DNA of 64,000 nucleotides, taken from contig NZ_SGNY01000004.1 in assembly GCF_007002745.1 (NCBI RefSeq), forward strand, positions 434,001 through 498,000. The letters are read 5' to 3'. Under the pieces are notes generated by a model. It saw only the letters and a program-made list of their open reading frames with translations. It was not told where the DNA came from and made no database searches. Below are positions 26,919 through 34,979 of the stretch, piece by piece (position 1 is the stretch's first letter; each line of letters begins with the position of its first letter). Source of the DNA: Martinezella rhizogenes (GTDB lineage: Bacteria; Pseudomonadota; Alphaproteobacteria; Rhizobiales; Rhizobiaceae). The translations under genes were made by a program, and so were the position numbers.

Positions 26919-27755
26919 CTACGTCATATAATCGTTCGGAAACATGTTGATATGTTTGCGCTCTTTGATCGGGGTGGCCGTGCCGTGGCAATCATCGAAA
27001 TTCCCGGCAATTTTTCCAGCTTCATTTGACACGTTGTAGTGCTTGCCGTGATCGTAACGCTTACCGAACCGGAGCCTGGATGTGTAAGCACACGCGTCTC
27101 CATGTGGCGGATTCTTCGTTTCAGGTAGCGCGTGGTGCTCTGGACCGTACGAGTAGAAATGATCGTTATCGTCGACGTAATATGACGACTGGTCATTTGT
27201 TTTGATCGTTTTCGGTTTTTGTCGGTTTCGCATTTTTCCATAGAACTGATTGATCGACAGGGGCAGCCCCTTCATCGGAACCCCCTGCAGGAAAACCTTC
27301 AGCAAATCCTGTAGCTCGTCAGCGTCGAAATTTCTTAGCGGTAGAAGAAACATCTTTCGACGCTTCTCATTGTCAAACTCGCTCGCGAAGTAAGCGAACG
27401 TCTTGGATATCGGCGGCAAACACCGATTAAAATAGTTATGGACGCTCATTCCGCCGAGGTTGCGATCAAATTTGACGACGAAGAATATGCGACCAAGTTC
27501 CACAACGATATCGCTAAAGGTGTCGTCGAGGAGGATCACCGCTCCACTGACTTCATCAAAGCCGTTAGAAGCGTGCTCGAAAATCATCTTTTTCGCTTCA
27601 GCAGAGGACGCCGCCTTTATCGAGTAAACCTCGAATTTGGCAAAAATCTCCGGAAGGCCAACTCTTAGGTCTTTCGGGAATATGTTCGTTCGCTTTACAC
27701 CGACATATCGGAAGACGTCGTCGGATTGCGTGACAACGATAAATTGAACGGTCAT
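26919..27755 (-). CDS. hypothetical protein, partner of the LOTUS-like gene
   Basis: 278 residues with no family I recognise. The N-terminal part (MTVQFIVVTQSDDVF, SGAVILLDDTFSDIVVELGRIFFVVKF) alternates short beta strands and helices like a small receiver or Toprim-like Rossmannoid fold, but without a convincing acidic triad. The C-terminal 80 residues are rich in His, Asn and Tyr and look disordered. Its ATG follows the TAA of the upstream gene with no gap, so the pair is translationally coupled and probably works together. Confidence 0.55.
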   Translation of the reverse strand: MTVQFIVVTQSDDVFRYVGVKRTNIFPKDLRVGLPEIFAKFEVYSIKAASSAEAKKMIFEHASNGFDEVSGAVILLDDTFSDIVVELGRIFFVVKFDRNLGGMSVHNYFNRCLPPISKTFAYFASEFDNEKRRKMFLLPLRNFDADELQDLLKVFLQGVPMKGLPLSINQFYGKMRNRQKPKTIKTNDQSSYYVDDNDHFYSYGPEHHALPETKNPPHGDACAYTSRLRFGKRYDHGKHYNVSNEAGKIAGNFDDCHGTATPIKERKHINMFPNDYMT

Positions 27756-28187
27756 TTATTTTTCTTTGACGAGCTTTGCCAATACGAACGCGGGAATGAC
27801 GACACCACGAAGGTCTTCATCATCCAGAGTAGCGAGCGCCTGCAGGAAATTCAGGACAACATACTTGTTGGAGCGCCGTCGTTCTTTGCTCTTGGTCTCA
27901 GCCACTTCCTGCGCCACTTCGGCGGCTTCAACGACCTGATCGAAGGAATACGACTGAGCCGCTGGTATCAGGCCGATCTTGGCCTTCTTCGACGAATGCT
28001 GAACGACCTTAATTCTGTCGCTCAGTCCGCTGGCAAACTGTTTCAACGTGAGTGGAGCAATAATATCGCGATAGCTTCCGAGCTTCGGACCCAGCTCAGC
28101 CAATAGATACGGCGATTCTTCATCGGCCCAATATTTTTCGGTCATTTTGACTATCTCATCCGCGAGGGTCTTCTGCGGGTCATCCAT
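27756..28187 (-). CDS. small protein with LOTUS/OST-HTH-like winged helix
   Basis: 143 residues. Positions about 24-76 (YLLAELGPKLGSYRDIIAPLTLKQFASGLSDRIKVVQHSSKKAKIGLIPA) follow the LOTUS pattern: a first helix with LL..LG, a short basic middle and a final beta pair ending in a hydrophobic strand. LOTUS/OST-HTH domains bind RNA, often G-rich or structured, and occur beside NYN-type nucleases. The tail is helical (VVEAAEVAQEVAETKSKERRR). It is first in a two-gene unit with the 278-residue unknown. The domain call is by eye and needs a profile search. Confidence 0.5.
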   Translation of the reverse strand: MDDPQKTLADEIVKMTEKYWADEESPYLLAELGPKLGSYRDIIAPLTLKQFASGLSDRIKVVQHSSKKAKIGLIPAAQSYSFDQVVEAAEVAQEVAETKSKERRRSNKYVVLNFLQALATLDDEDLRGVVIPAFVLAKLVKEK

Positions 28188-28365
28188 GTGGTGTCACTCT
28201 CTTCAAATCTGTTCTGCGACCAGGAATTGCATAGGCGCAGCGATTTTTCCAGCGATTTCAGCTTGCCTGGGCAGCTCTATTGCTCTCTGCGATCAAAGCG
28301 TTGACTTCACAGCCATTATAAAGCTCACTGCTCTGTAAACAGCAACTTTGTAGTGCAGGATAAAT

Positions 28366-29040
28366 ATGGCTGAGTACCGCATAGCGAAAGTGAGATTTTC
28401 CGAAGATGGAAATCCCTATCCTGTGAACTGCAAGTTCGGTGTTGAACCGAATGATTTCGTGATTGTCCGGCTGGAAGGCAAATTCACCCCACTGCAGAAG
28501 GCTCAGGTTGTCGCAGTGGAAACTTGGCGTGGAGAATGCAAACATAGCATTGTCTGCCGTGCCGACGACATCGATAGATATGGTGCCGGACCAGATGGCG
28601 TTTCTGACGAGGCAACTTTGGAACGTTTCCTGGTCGAATTCTTAAAAATGAAGAAATTTAAGGTCGTCTACGAAAAATCTTACAAAGTCATCGAGGATCA
28701 TCCGCGCTGGAACACGGCGTATGTTTTCGACCGTTACTATGGTTGGAACGAAAACAAGAGAAGCACCGTGCCGATGTTACTGCTCATAGGCAACGAGGGA
28801 ATAGCTCATCGGGCACCTGATGCTGGAGAATGGATTGAGATGCGAGATGGGGCGATGCTCTTCAGGGAGGACCAGTTTTTTCTCACCCTGAGCCCAGATC
28901 GTGGCAATATCTACAAACAGGCAGCTGAGCGGGCTGAAGGTCCTCTGGCCCCTGATTTAAACCCGTACGACAATACAAGAGGCCAGATAAGAGACGCTAT
29001 CGGTGGCGATGGCTATCTGTCAGATGGAGAGTACGTCTAG
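28366..29040 (+). CDS. hypothetical protein
   Basis: A 224-residue soluble protein with no recognised family. The N-terminus (YRIAKVRFSEDGNPYPVNCKFGVEPNDFVIVR) is beta-rich, like a small barrel. The middle (ATLERFLVEFLKMKKFKVVYEKSYKVIEDHPRWNTAYVFDRYYGWNENKR) is helical and aromatic. The acidic tail ends in GGDGYLSDGEYV. It is convergent with the next gene, overlapping it by 4 nt at the stop codons. Confidence 0.5.
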   Translation: MAEYRIAKVRFSEDGNPYPVNCKFGVEPNDFVIVRLEGKFTPLQKAQVVAVETWRGECKHSIVCRADDIDRYGAGPDGVSDEATLERFLVEFLKMKKFKVVYEKSYKVIEDHPRWNTAYVFDRYYGWNENKRSTVPMLLLIGNEGIAHRAPDAGEWIEMRDGAMLFREDQFFLTLSPDRGNIYKQAAERAEGPLAPDLNPYDNTRGQIRDAIGGDGYLSDGEYV

Positions 29041-29612
29041 GCTTGGTCGTCCCAGTCGGGTGGTTGTTCGACCCAAAGACCTTCACCGACCAAGAAGTCG
29101 TGCCATTGCTCTGCCATGCTGTCGAACAGATCGAGGACGTTGATTTTCTCACCACCTGGCTCTTTTTGGATGTATGCGGTTGGGTGGGTGTCAGTGAGCT
29201 TCTTGTCTTTCCAGATTAGCTTCACGGTACTCCCGATGGCCATGTCCTTCATCGGACCGCCTAGCTCCGATGTCCTGTGCTTCACGTTATTGGCGATCCG
29301 TCGACAATAATCGATTGCGGGCATTTCCTTTTCATTGAGGTGGATAAAAGTCTGGATCGGACCAACTTCGCCCTTCTTGATCTTCTTGCCCTTCTTTAAG
29401 CCGGTGAGCCGCAGGTAGGCTTCAGAATCCAGCTCAACCAGCACCCAATCCAAAATATGTGATCCGGTCACGGCTGCGTCGATGGCAGCATATTGGATGG
29501 CCGTCGAACTGTTGGCATTACGCAGACGTTCGATGTCGTAGACCAATTTCAGAAATAGGTCTGTCGACGACCTCAAGCCAAAATACTTTTGTTGTCGAGG
29601 CGTCCTGGTCAT
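29037..29612 (-). CDS. small HEPN-like helical protein
   Basis: 191 residues. A first helix pair (DLFLKLVYDIERLRNANSSTAIQYAAIDAAVTGSHILDWVLVE) and the segment YCRRIANNVKHRT resemble small HEPN-type proteins, with an RxxNxxKH arrangement in place of the classic RxxxxH. The rest (GSTVKLIWKDKKL) is beta-like. It is an island orphan that overlaps the plus-strand gene by 4 nt at their stops. Whether it is catalytic is unclear because the motif spacing is off. Confidence 0.45.
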   Translation of the reverse strand: MTRTPRQQKYFGLRSSTDLFLKLVYDIERLRNANSSTAIQYAAIDAAVTGSHILDWVLVELDSEAYLRLTGLKKGKKIKKGEVGPIQTFIHLNEKEMPAIDYCRRIANNVKHRTSELGGPMKDMAIGSTVKLIWKDKKLTDTHPTAYIQKEPGGEKINVLDLFDSMAEQWHDFLVGEGLWVEQPPDWDDQA

Positions 29613-29649
29613 CTTGGCTCATCCTTACGCATGCCGTCATCCGGACTCC

Positions 29650-30201
29650 TCAGTTCGCAGAGCTGTCGAAGAACGAAACCATGACCATGCCATCCAGACC
29701 TGGCCCAGCGTGAACTTGCTGGACGCTGAAGTTCTTAGGTGATGAGAAGCCTAACAACTCCGCGCTGTAGACAGCAATGGTCGTACCACCCTGCTTCTGG
29801 TCTGCAATTTTCCGTGTTTTGTAGGTCGTCTCAATGTGCGTCCGGAGATCAGCAACCGCCTTATCATCTGCCTGGGTCACGATAGAGCAGCTTATGCTTG
29901 GCATGCCATCGACAATCTTCTTTGCAAACGCGATGGCGAAAGACCGGTCGTCTTTTCCGATCAGCCAACCTGATGTCGCATCGGGATTTACCGATGGCAG
30001 CATGTCCGCCTCCATTTTCATGGATTTTGCTCCAAAATGGGCGGCTGTCTGTTTCACGAAAGGCTCAAGTAGCTTTTCATCGAGGCGACTGCCAATGCAG
30101 ATGTTTTCCAGCAAGCCTTGTGCTGTCGGCACTTCATCTGCGGCATAAGCTGTTGAAACGCTGCTGATGCAGATGGCTGACAAGATTTGTAGAAAACGCA
30201 T
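29650..30201 (-). CDS. secreted hypothetical protein
   Basis: 183 residues with a clear Sec signal peptide (MRFLQILSAICISSVSTAYAADE, cleavage after AYA). The mature protein has no recognised domain; a pair of cysteines (NICIGS and SISCSIV) could form a disulphide in the periplasm. It starts at ATG 30201 with GGGGGAT upstream. Confidence 0.6.
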   Translation of the reverse strand: MRFLQILSAICISSVSTAYAADEVPTAQGLLENICIGSRLDEKLLEPFVKQTAAHFGAKSMKMEADMLPSVNPDATSGWLIGKDDRSFAIAFAKKIVDGMPSISCSIVTQADDKAVADLRTHIETTYKTRKIADQKQGGTTIAVYSAELLGFSSPKNFSVQQVHAGPGLDGMVMVSFFDSSAN

Positions 30202-30271
30202 TCGATCCCCCTGATTGCAATTTCCAGTAGCGCAGAAATTGCTGTTTTTCCAGCGGTTTCGAGATCGCGGC

Positions 30272-30937
30272 CTAAGCTGCGATCTTCACCATCTTCCGAA
30301 GCAAAACCCCGATGTTCATACGCTGCTGACCAGGATTGAGGTGATCATACCGCTTCGTGACACCATGCTTTTCAGCGACCTCATAAAGCTTATTGAGGTC
30401 GAGTTTACCGTCGGTGCGCACCTGTTCATCGAGCCACTTATTGAACGGCGACTGCGCCGTGTTTTTCAGCCAAGCTTCACGCTGTTCCTTAGTGATCCGC
30501 ATTTCGGATTTCACGTCATTGCGATATGTGCTGCCGGAGGAGAATAGGCCCGGACGTGTGATCTGGAGGCTCTTGCGATCATGCTGGTAGCCGATGTGCT
30601 CCATGATCTGCCTAGCCATGTGGCCGATCATCTGCTTGATCCGGTCGTCAATGACTTCCTCACCGAACTCTTTTACCAGGTATTTGCCCAGGGGTTCGAC
30701 GGCGACACGCTCCAGCTCGGTTGCGGTCTGCATCCGGACCACGTTGACCGGATGCGTCATGAATTTCAGGATTTCCTGGCCCAGTTCGGTCTCAGCCAGT
30801 TCACGGAAATGCTGCGAGTCATATGCAAAGTCGGTCAAATCAAAATCGATATGGTCCACACCATTATCCTTGGTGTGAATTATCATGCCCATGATATATA
30901 CATCTGCTTTTGGTCGCGCAAGGGGTGGATTCGACAA
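30272..30937 (-). CDS. hypothetical protein
   Basis: 221 residues; ATG at residue 16 or 18 is a possible start. The C-terminal 45 residues (LDLNKLYEVAEKHGV, HLNPGQQRMNIGVLLRKMV) resemble a short helical domain that I have seen at the end of phage and plasmid proteins of unknown function. The middle has charged helices. No catalytic motif is visible. It lies 12 bp after a small membrane-protein gene on the same strand, so the two may be co-transcribed. Confidence 0.5.
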   Translation of the reverse strand: MSNPPLARPKADVYIMGMIIHTKDNGVDHIDFDLTDFAYDSQHFRELAETELGQEILKFMTHPVNVVRMQTATELERVAVEPLGKYLVKEFGEEVIDDRIKQMIGHMARQIMEHIGYQHDRKSLQITRPGLFSSGSTYRNDVKSEMRITKEQREAWLKNTAQSPFNKWLDEQVRTDGKLDLNKLYEVAEKHGVTKRYDHLNPGQQRMNIGVLLRKMVKIAA

Positions 30938-30949
30938 TTTCGACTTGTT

Positions 30950-31252
30950 TCAGTTTCTGCCAGAATTCGCGTCGTTCTGGCGCTTTTGTTGTTTGATTTG
31001 CTCTGAGTTGAGCTTGCCGCGCCATATGGCAGCACAAAATGTCACGATGGCAACTGCGCCAACAAGAAAGGGTGCAAAGGCCTGCGAAATCTTTTGTTTG
31101 GTTTCCGCGTTAGGCTGAGTGGCGACTGTGATACCGCTGCAAAGAAAAAATATGAACCCTAGTGCAGCGGCGATCAATGTTAACTGGAACCAACCATTTG
31201 CAGACAGATTGAAATCTTCTTCCGTTGTCGCCGCAAATAACCTCGAAATCAT
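30950..31252 (-). CDS. small two-helix membrane protein
   Basis: 100 residues from ATG 31252 (MISRLFAATTEEDFNL), with GGGGGAAAGG just upstream; the longer frame to 31402 lacks such a site. Two hydrophobic segments (LTLIAAALGFIFFLCSGI and FAPFLVGAVAIVTFCAAIW) span the membrane with a short polar loop. The tail is basic and cytoplasmic. The function is unknown; small membrane partners of this kind are common next to defence or toxin genes. Confidence 0.5.
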   Translation of the reverse strand: MISRLFAATTEEDFNLSANGWFQLTLIAAALGFIFFLCSGITVATQPNAETKQKISQAFAPFLVGAVAIVTFCAAIWRGKLNSEQIKQQKRQNDANSGRN

Positions 31253-31571
31253 GCTACCTTTCCCCCAATTTGCGAAGCTTGGAATAGCAGGCCGACGGTT
31301 AAAAGATCGCTGTTTATCGATCGACAAAAGCGAGCCTGTGTTTGTGACAGGTAGGTTGCTATAAAACGCCATACGCTGGTGAACTAAACGCACGGTCGCC
31401 AATATTGCGCCTTCGCCTCAGTCAAAGTCTGCCTGCTCCACACACGCCAAAAATTGTTAACTGAATGCGGTAGAACGCGCCATGCCATGCAACTTCCATA
31501 TGATTAGGGAAAAGGGAGAAACCGCGTGCGCCAACTGTCCACAGCGGAGATAAATCAATCGCCTTAAAATC

Positions 31572-31965
31572 ATGGTCGATAATTTAGACTTAACGTCGGA
31601 TGTCTTCTCTTTACTACCTCCTGATGGAAAACCTCATGACGATGAGAAGTAACTCTGGGATTACAAAGAAAAAGTTGCTAAAGAGCCAACTGAAGGGTTG
31701 AGGGTTTCGTAGGCAGTTTGATATTGAGACATCCGAAATCATAAAGGATGCGGTTGCATTTCATAACGCATTTGGTGGCTATATTGTTTTTGGCGTAGCT
31801 GACAAAGGTAAATCTCGGCTTAGAGGTGTAGATAACGATTTCAACTGCGCCGACTTCAATAACAGACTTAACTCAGTTATCGCCGATAATTCTGTTGAAT
31901 GTGACTTCAAGGTATTTCCTTTAAGCAAGCTTGAAGCACAGCTCACAAGACTCGCCAAATCTTAG
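31572..31965 (+). pseudogene. decayed AlbA_2 (Schlafen-type) domain gene
   Basis: Translation from ATG 31572 gives MVDNLDLTSDVFSLLPPDG and then a stop at 31650. After a second stop and a frame change the sequence resumes at about 31702 with ETSEIIKDAVAFHNAFGGYIVFGVADKG, the classic AlbA_2 core (E-S-I-K-AF-N-GG-GV). It ends at a TAG at 31963. Two stops and a shift within 150 bp mark it as dead. Intact relatives are DNA-binding or nuclease-associated proteins, often in defence islands. The remaining 31253-32300 region shows no other gene. Confidence 0.65.
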
Positions 31966-32300
31966 ACTGAAACCTTGGCGGTTTTCGCTCAGGCGGGTCA
32001 CGATTTGGCATTTAGAGGGGTGAAATACGGAAGATCTGCGTGAGCGCCTTCAACCCAATGGCGCTCAGAGCAACTGATCGTTCCTCGGCGCCTAGACCAT
32101 TTAGGTCGTTAGTTTTGAAATCGCGTCAAAAATCCGAGGGGGCACATGATTGCTACCAGAACGCCTGCCGAGAATTGCAGGTGGAAAAATCTTGCAAATA
32201 CCAAACCATAGCCAAAAGTGTGCTATCACCTTGATAGCTGCTTCGGCGTTTTTTGCCCGCGATCTGGTGGCAAAACCCGATGGAATGGGAAGGAACCTTT

Positions 32301-33551
32301 ATGTCAATGCAAGCCCTTCGCTCTCAAGAAATACCAGTTACGTTTGAAAAGCGGGAATACCCGCTAGTGATCAAGTATATGGGTTCGAAAGCGAAATTGA
32401 TGGATTTCGTACTTGAAGGGCTTAACATCGCTGCTATTGGAGACACGGTTTGCGACTTGTTTGCGGGCGCATGTAGCTTGTCAGGCGCAATCGGCGATCA
32501 AACGAGAATTGTAACCAACGACATCCAGAATTATTCTAGAGTAATAGCTCATGTGTATCTCCACCGTCTATCGGATAAAGCCGCGACTCTAGACATCCAT
32601 CGAATTTGCGAGGAAGTTGCCGCTTCAGTTAAACACACCCTCAGTACATTGGGTAAGGACTACTCATATCCCACGTCACCGTCGCTAGAAGAGTTCAACG
32701 CGATTGAGAACCGCAACAGGGGTCTCATTGAGTTAAGCTTTGATCATAAATACCATCTCTTCCTCAAAAATTACGCAGGAACGTGGTGGTCTGCTGAACA
32801 ATGCGCTTGGATTGACGCGATTCGTAGTGCGATTGATGGCTTGCTGGAGCGTAGCGAGGTGAATGAAGGTGACCATGCCATACTTTTAACATGCGCGATG
32901 CATGCTATGGCATATTGCGGGCAAGGTACGGGTCACTACGCACAATATCGCGACGCTAAAACTCAAAGTTCTATGCGCGACATAAACATCTACCGACAAA
33001 AGAGCTTTCGCAGCTATTTTGAGCGCAAATTTCTCGCAATCCGAGACTGGAACCTAAGGTACGTCAGCTCACAGCCAAACCATCGGTTCGAAGCACTCGA
33101 TTACCGAGATTGCATAGCTGAACTGAGCGAGGCCACGGTTTACGCTGACCCACCTTATGCGTTTGTCCACTACAGTAGATTTTATCACGCGATCGAGACA
33201 TTTGTGCTCTACGATTACCCTGACCTTCAGCTAAAAGCAGGGCAAGTTGTTAAGGGACGTTACAGAGAAGAACGACATCAATCGCCATTTAGTATTCGTA
33301 GCAAGGTTCCTACAGCGTTCGAAGAAATGTTTGATGGAGTTCGCCTCACAGGGTCCAACGTTGTGCTGAGCTATAGCAACACGGCCCTTCTCGATCTCAT
33401 ACAAATCGGCTCTATAGCAGCCGATGTGTTCGGTACTTCTTATTCAGTCGAAGTCCTCACGAAGGATTATCAGCACATGACTATGGGACGACGGGCCGAC
33501 CGTATGCGCGATGTTGAAGAGGCTCTATTGATAGCTCGACGTCTTTCTTAA
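32301..33551 (+). CDS. D12-class N6-adenine DNA methyltransferase (type II)
   Basis: 416 residues from ATG 32301, which has GGGAAGGA seven bases upstream; the frame extends to 32253 but without a site. It shows the Dam/D12 layout: KYMGSKAKLMDFVLEGL (SAM-binding entry), motif I as VCDLFAGACSLSG, and catalytic motif IV DPPY at about 283-286 (YADPPYAFVHYSRFYH). It methylates adenine in a specific site that cannot be read from sequence. It converges with the nuclease gene; their stop codons share the palindrome TTAA. The two form a restriction-modification system. Confidence 0.85.
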   Translation: MSMQALRSQEIPVTFEKREYPLVIKYMGSKAKLMDFVLEGLNIAAIGDTVCDLFAGACSLSGAIGDQTRIVTNDIQNYSRVIAHVYLHRLSDKAATLDIHRICEEVAASVKHTLSTLGKDYSYPTSPSLEEFNAIENRNRGLIELSFDHKYHLFLKNYAGTWWSAEQCAWIDAIRSAIDGLLERSEVNEGDHAILLTCAMHAMAYCGQGTGHYAQYRDAKTQSSMRDINIYRQKSFRSYFERKFLAIRDWNLRYVSSQPNHRFEALDYRDCIAELSEATVYADPPYAFVHYSRFYHAIETFVLYDYPDLQLKAGQVVKGRYREERHQSPFSIRSKVPTAFEEMFDGVRLTGSNVVLSYSNTALLDLIQIGSIAADVFGTSYSVEVLTKDYQHMTMGRRADRMRDVEEALLIARRLS

Positions 33552-34684
33552 ATCCTATCGCTTAGAGCCCCGGTCACTGCGTCAATTGTCTCGTGAAAAA
33601 TCGGGATTTCGAATGTTTCTCGGAGCAAACTGAGATATTGGCGAGCTTCAGAAGTGGATTTATTTGGGGTGACGACAATTAGCTGCGCTGCGCGCTTCGC
33701 AGAGGGCCAATAAGCATACTCAAGAAGCTGCGGAAGCGCCTCTCTCACGGCTTTCTTGAGCGAAACAACGGTTTTTATTTCGTAGAATATAAAGTCGTTT
33801 CCGTCGCGCCTTACCAAATCAATTGACGTGTCAGAGGCTCCTGTAGGAACTTCAGTCCCAACATTGTCTTCGCCATAGTTCCCGCTGAGATATGCATAGA
33901 GCGCGTTTTGTAACGCGTTGTGTAGCAGTCGGGCTTTGGGATGCTTTCCAGAGCCACGACGAACAACGTCATTGGTGCTTCTGTTAACGTGGCCCGCTTT
34001 AAAGCTGAAAGCCTTCACGACTTCAGTCTCAGGGTCGACTTTATTGGGGAGCTCATCTTCATCGCGGTTTGCGGCTGGCACGTTAGTAAGCCAAGAACGA
34101 AAATCAGCTTCGGAAAGGGCTAGAACTCGATGAAAATTGAGCGATACGCACTCGTCAATAATATCATTAGTTCCAGGCCATTTCGCTGCAATCAGTTTTA
34201 GGCGCATTAACTCCACCACGAGTGGAGCCAGATTTGAATCACCAGTAATTGCTGAAAAATCATAGCTAAACTGCTCCTCGTCGGCGGTCTCGGAGTATCC
34301 AAGCTCGACGAAGTTATTTTTCAAATTGGTAAATGCTTTTGCAGCAGTTAGCTGCCCACGTTTAATGCTACCCTTGTTACGGCTTTTTACTCCAGCCTGG
34401 AACACCGAAATCAATTCAGAATGGCTGAAAACTATCGCAAGCAAAACAAGCGCCTTGATCGATTCAGGCCCATGCTTTTTCGCCTCATTCCAAAGGCCAG
34501 GTAATGTTCCATCCGGTAGTGCGGACAAGATTTTAGCCGCTTGAGCACGGTCAATTCGAATGCCGTCGTATGTATCCCATGTGTTTTCGAGAACCGCATC
34601 AACGTCAAAATGCTCGATCAGTCGAGCTACTTTGTATGCACCGTGTTTTGTCAGCGAAACAGATAGCTTTTCAATCTCAGTCAT
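33548..34684 (-). CDS. putative type II restriction endonuclease (PD-(D/E)xK)
   Basis: 378 residues. The C-terminal part holds SIDLVRRDGNDFIFYEIKTVV: Asp289 and Glu302-x-Lys304 form a PD-(D/E)xK nuclease core (ID...EIK), followed by the helix LKKAVREALPQLLEYAYW. The N-terminal 200 residues are helical and carry no known domain; they may read DNA. Convergence with the adenine methyltransferase is the main reason to call it the cognate restriction enzyme. Other members of this fold act in defence without a methylase, so the pairing is an inference from gene order. Confidence 0.7.
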   Translation of the reverse strand: MTEIEKLSVSLTKHGAYKVARLIEHFDVDAVLENTWDTYDGIRIDRAQAAKILSALPDGTLPGLWNEAKKHGPESIKALVLLAIVFSHSELISVFQAGVKSRNKGSIKRGQLTAAKAFTNLKNNFVELGYSETADEEQFSYDFSAITGDSNLAPLVVELMRLKLIAAKWPGTNDIIDECVSLNFHRVLALSEADFRSWLTNVPAANRDEDELPNKVDPETEVVKAFSFKAGHVNRSTNDVVRRGSGKHPKARLLHNALQNALYAYLSGNYGEDNVGTEVPTGASDTSIDLVRRDGNDFIFYEIKTVVSLKKAVREALPQLLEYAYWPSAKRAAQLIVVTPNKSTSEARQYLSLLRETFEIPIFHETIDAVTGALSDRI

Positions 34685-34979
34685 GCGGTACCGGCCAAAT
34701 TGCGTTGCATGGTACTGGACAATATGAGGCGGTCGTAGTCAACAAAGAACCCAGAGTTTTTACAACCCTAGTATGCAGCAAGCCCGACTCAGGTTCCAAA
34801 GTTTGGATCTCTCGGAAAGCGCACCCTCTAGGCAATCCGCATCGAAGGAAAAGGGATCTTGAATGTAGTTTGCGACAATTGGGCATCAGAGTAAGCGGTG
34901 CTTTTGCGCCAATTGCGGTCTTCCGCTTTGCGCCATTAGCGAACGTTACAGACTTCTGGCCGCACACCGCAATTTGTGG

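Noticed and set aside
34677..34967. 96-codon minus-strand frame before the DUF4209-like stop
   Set aside because: Product looks like random translation, with no family likeness and no ribosome site; it overlaps the nuclease start.
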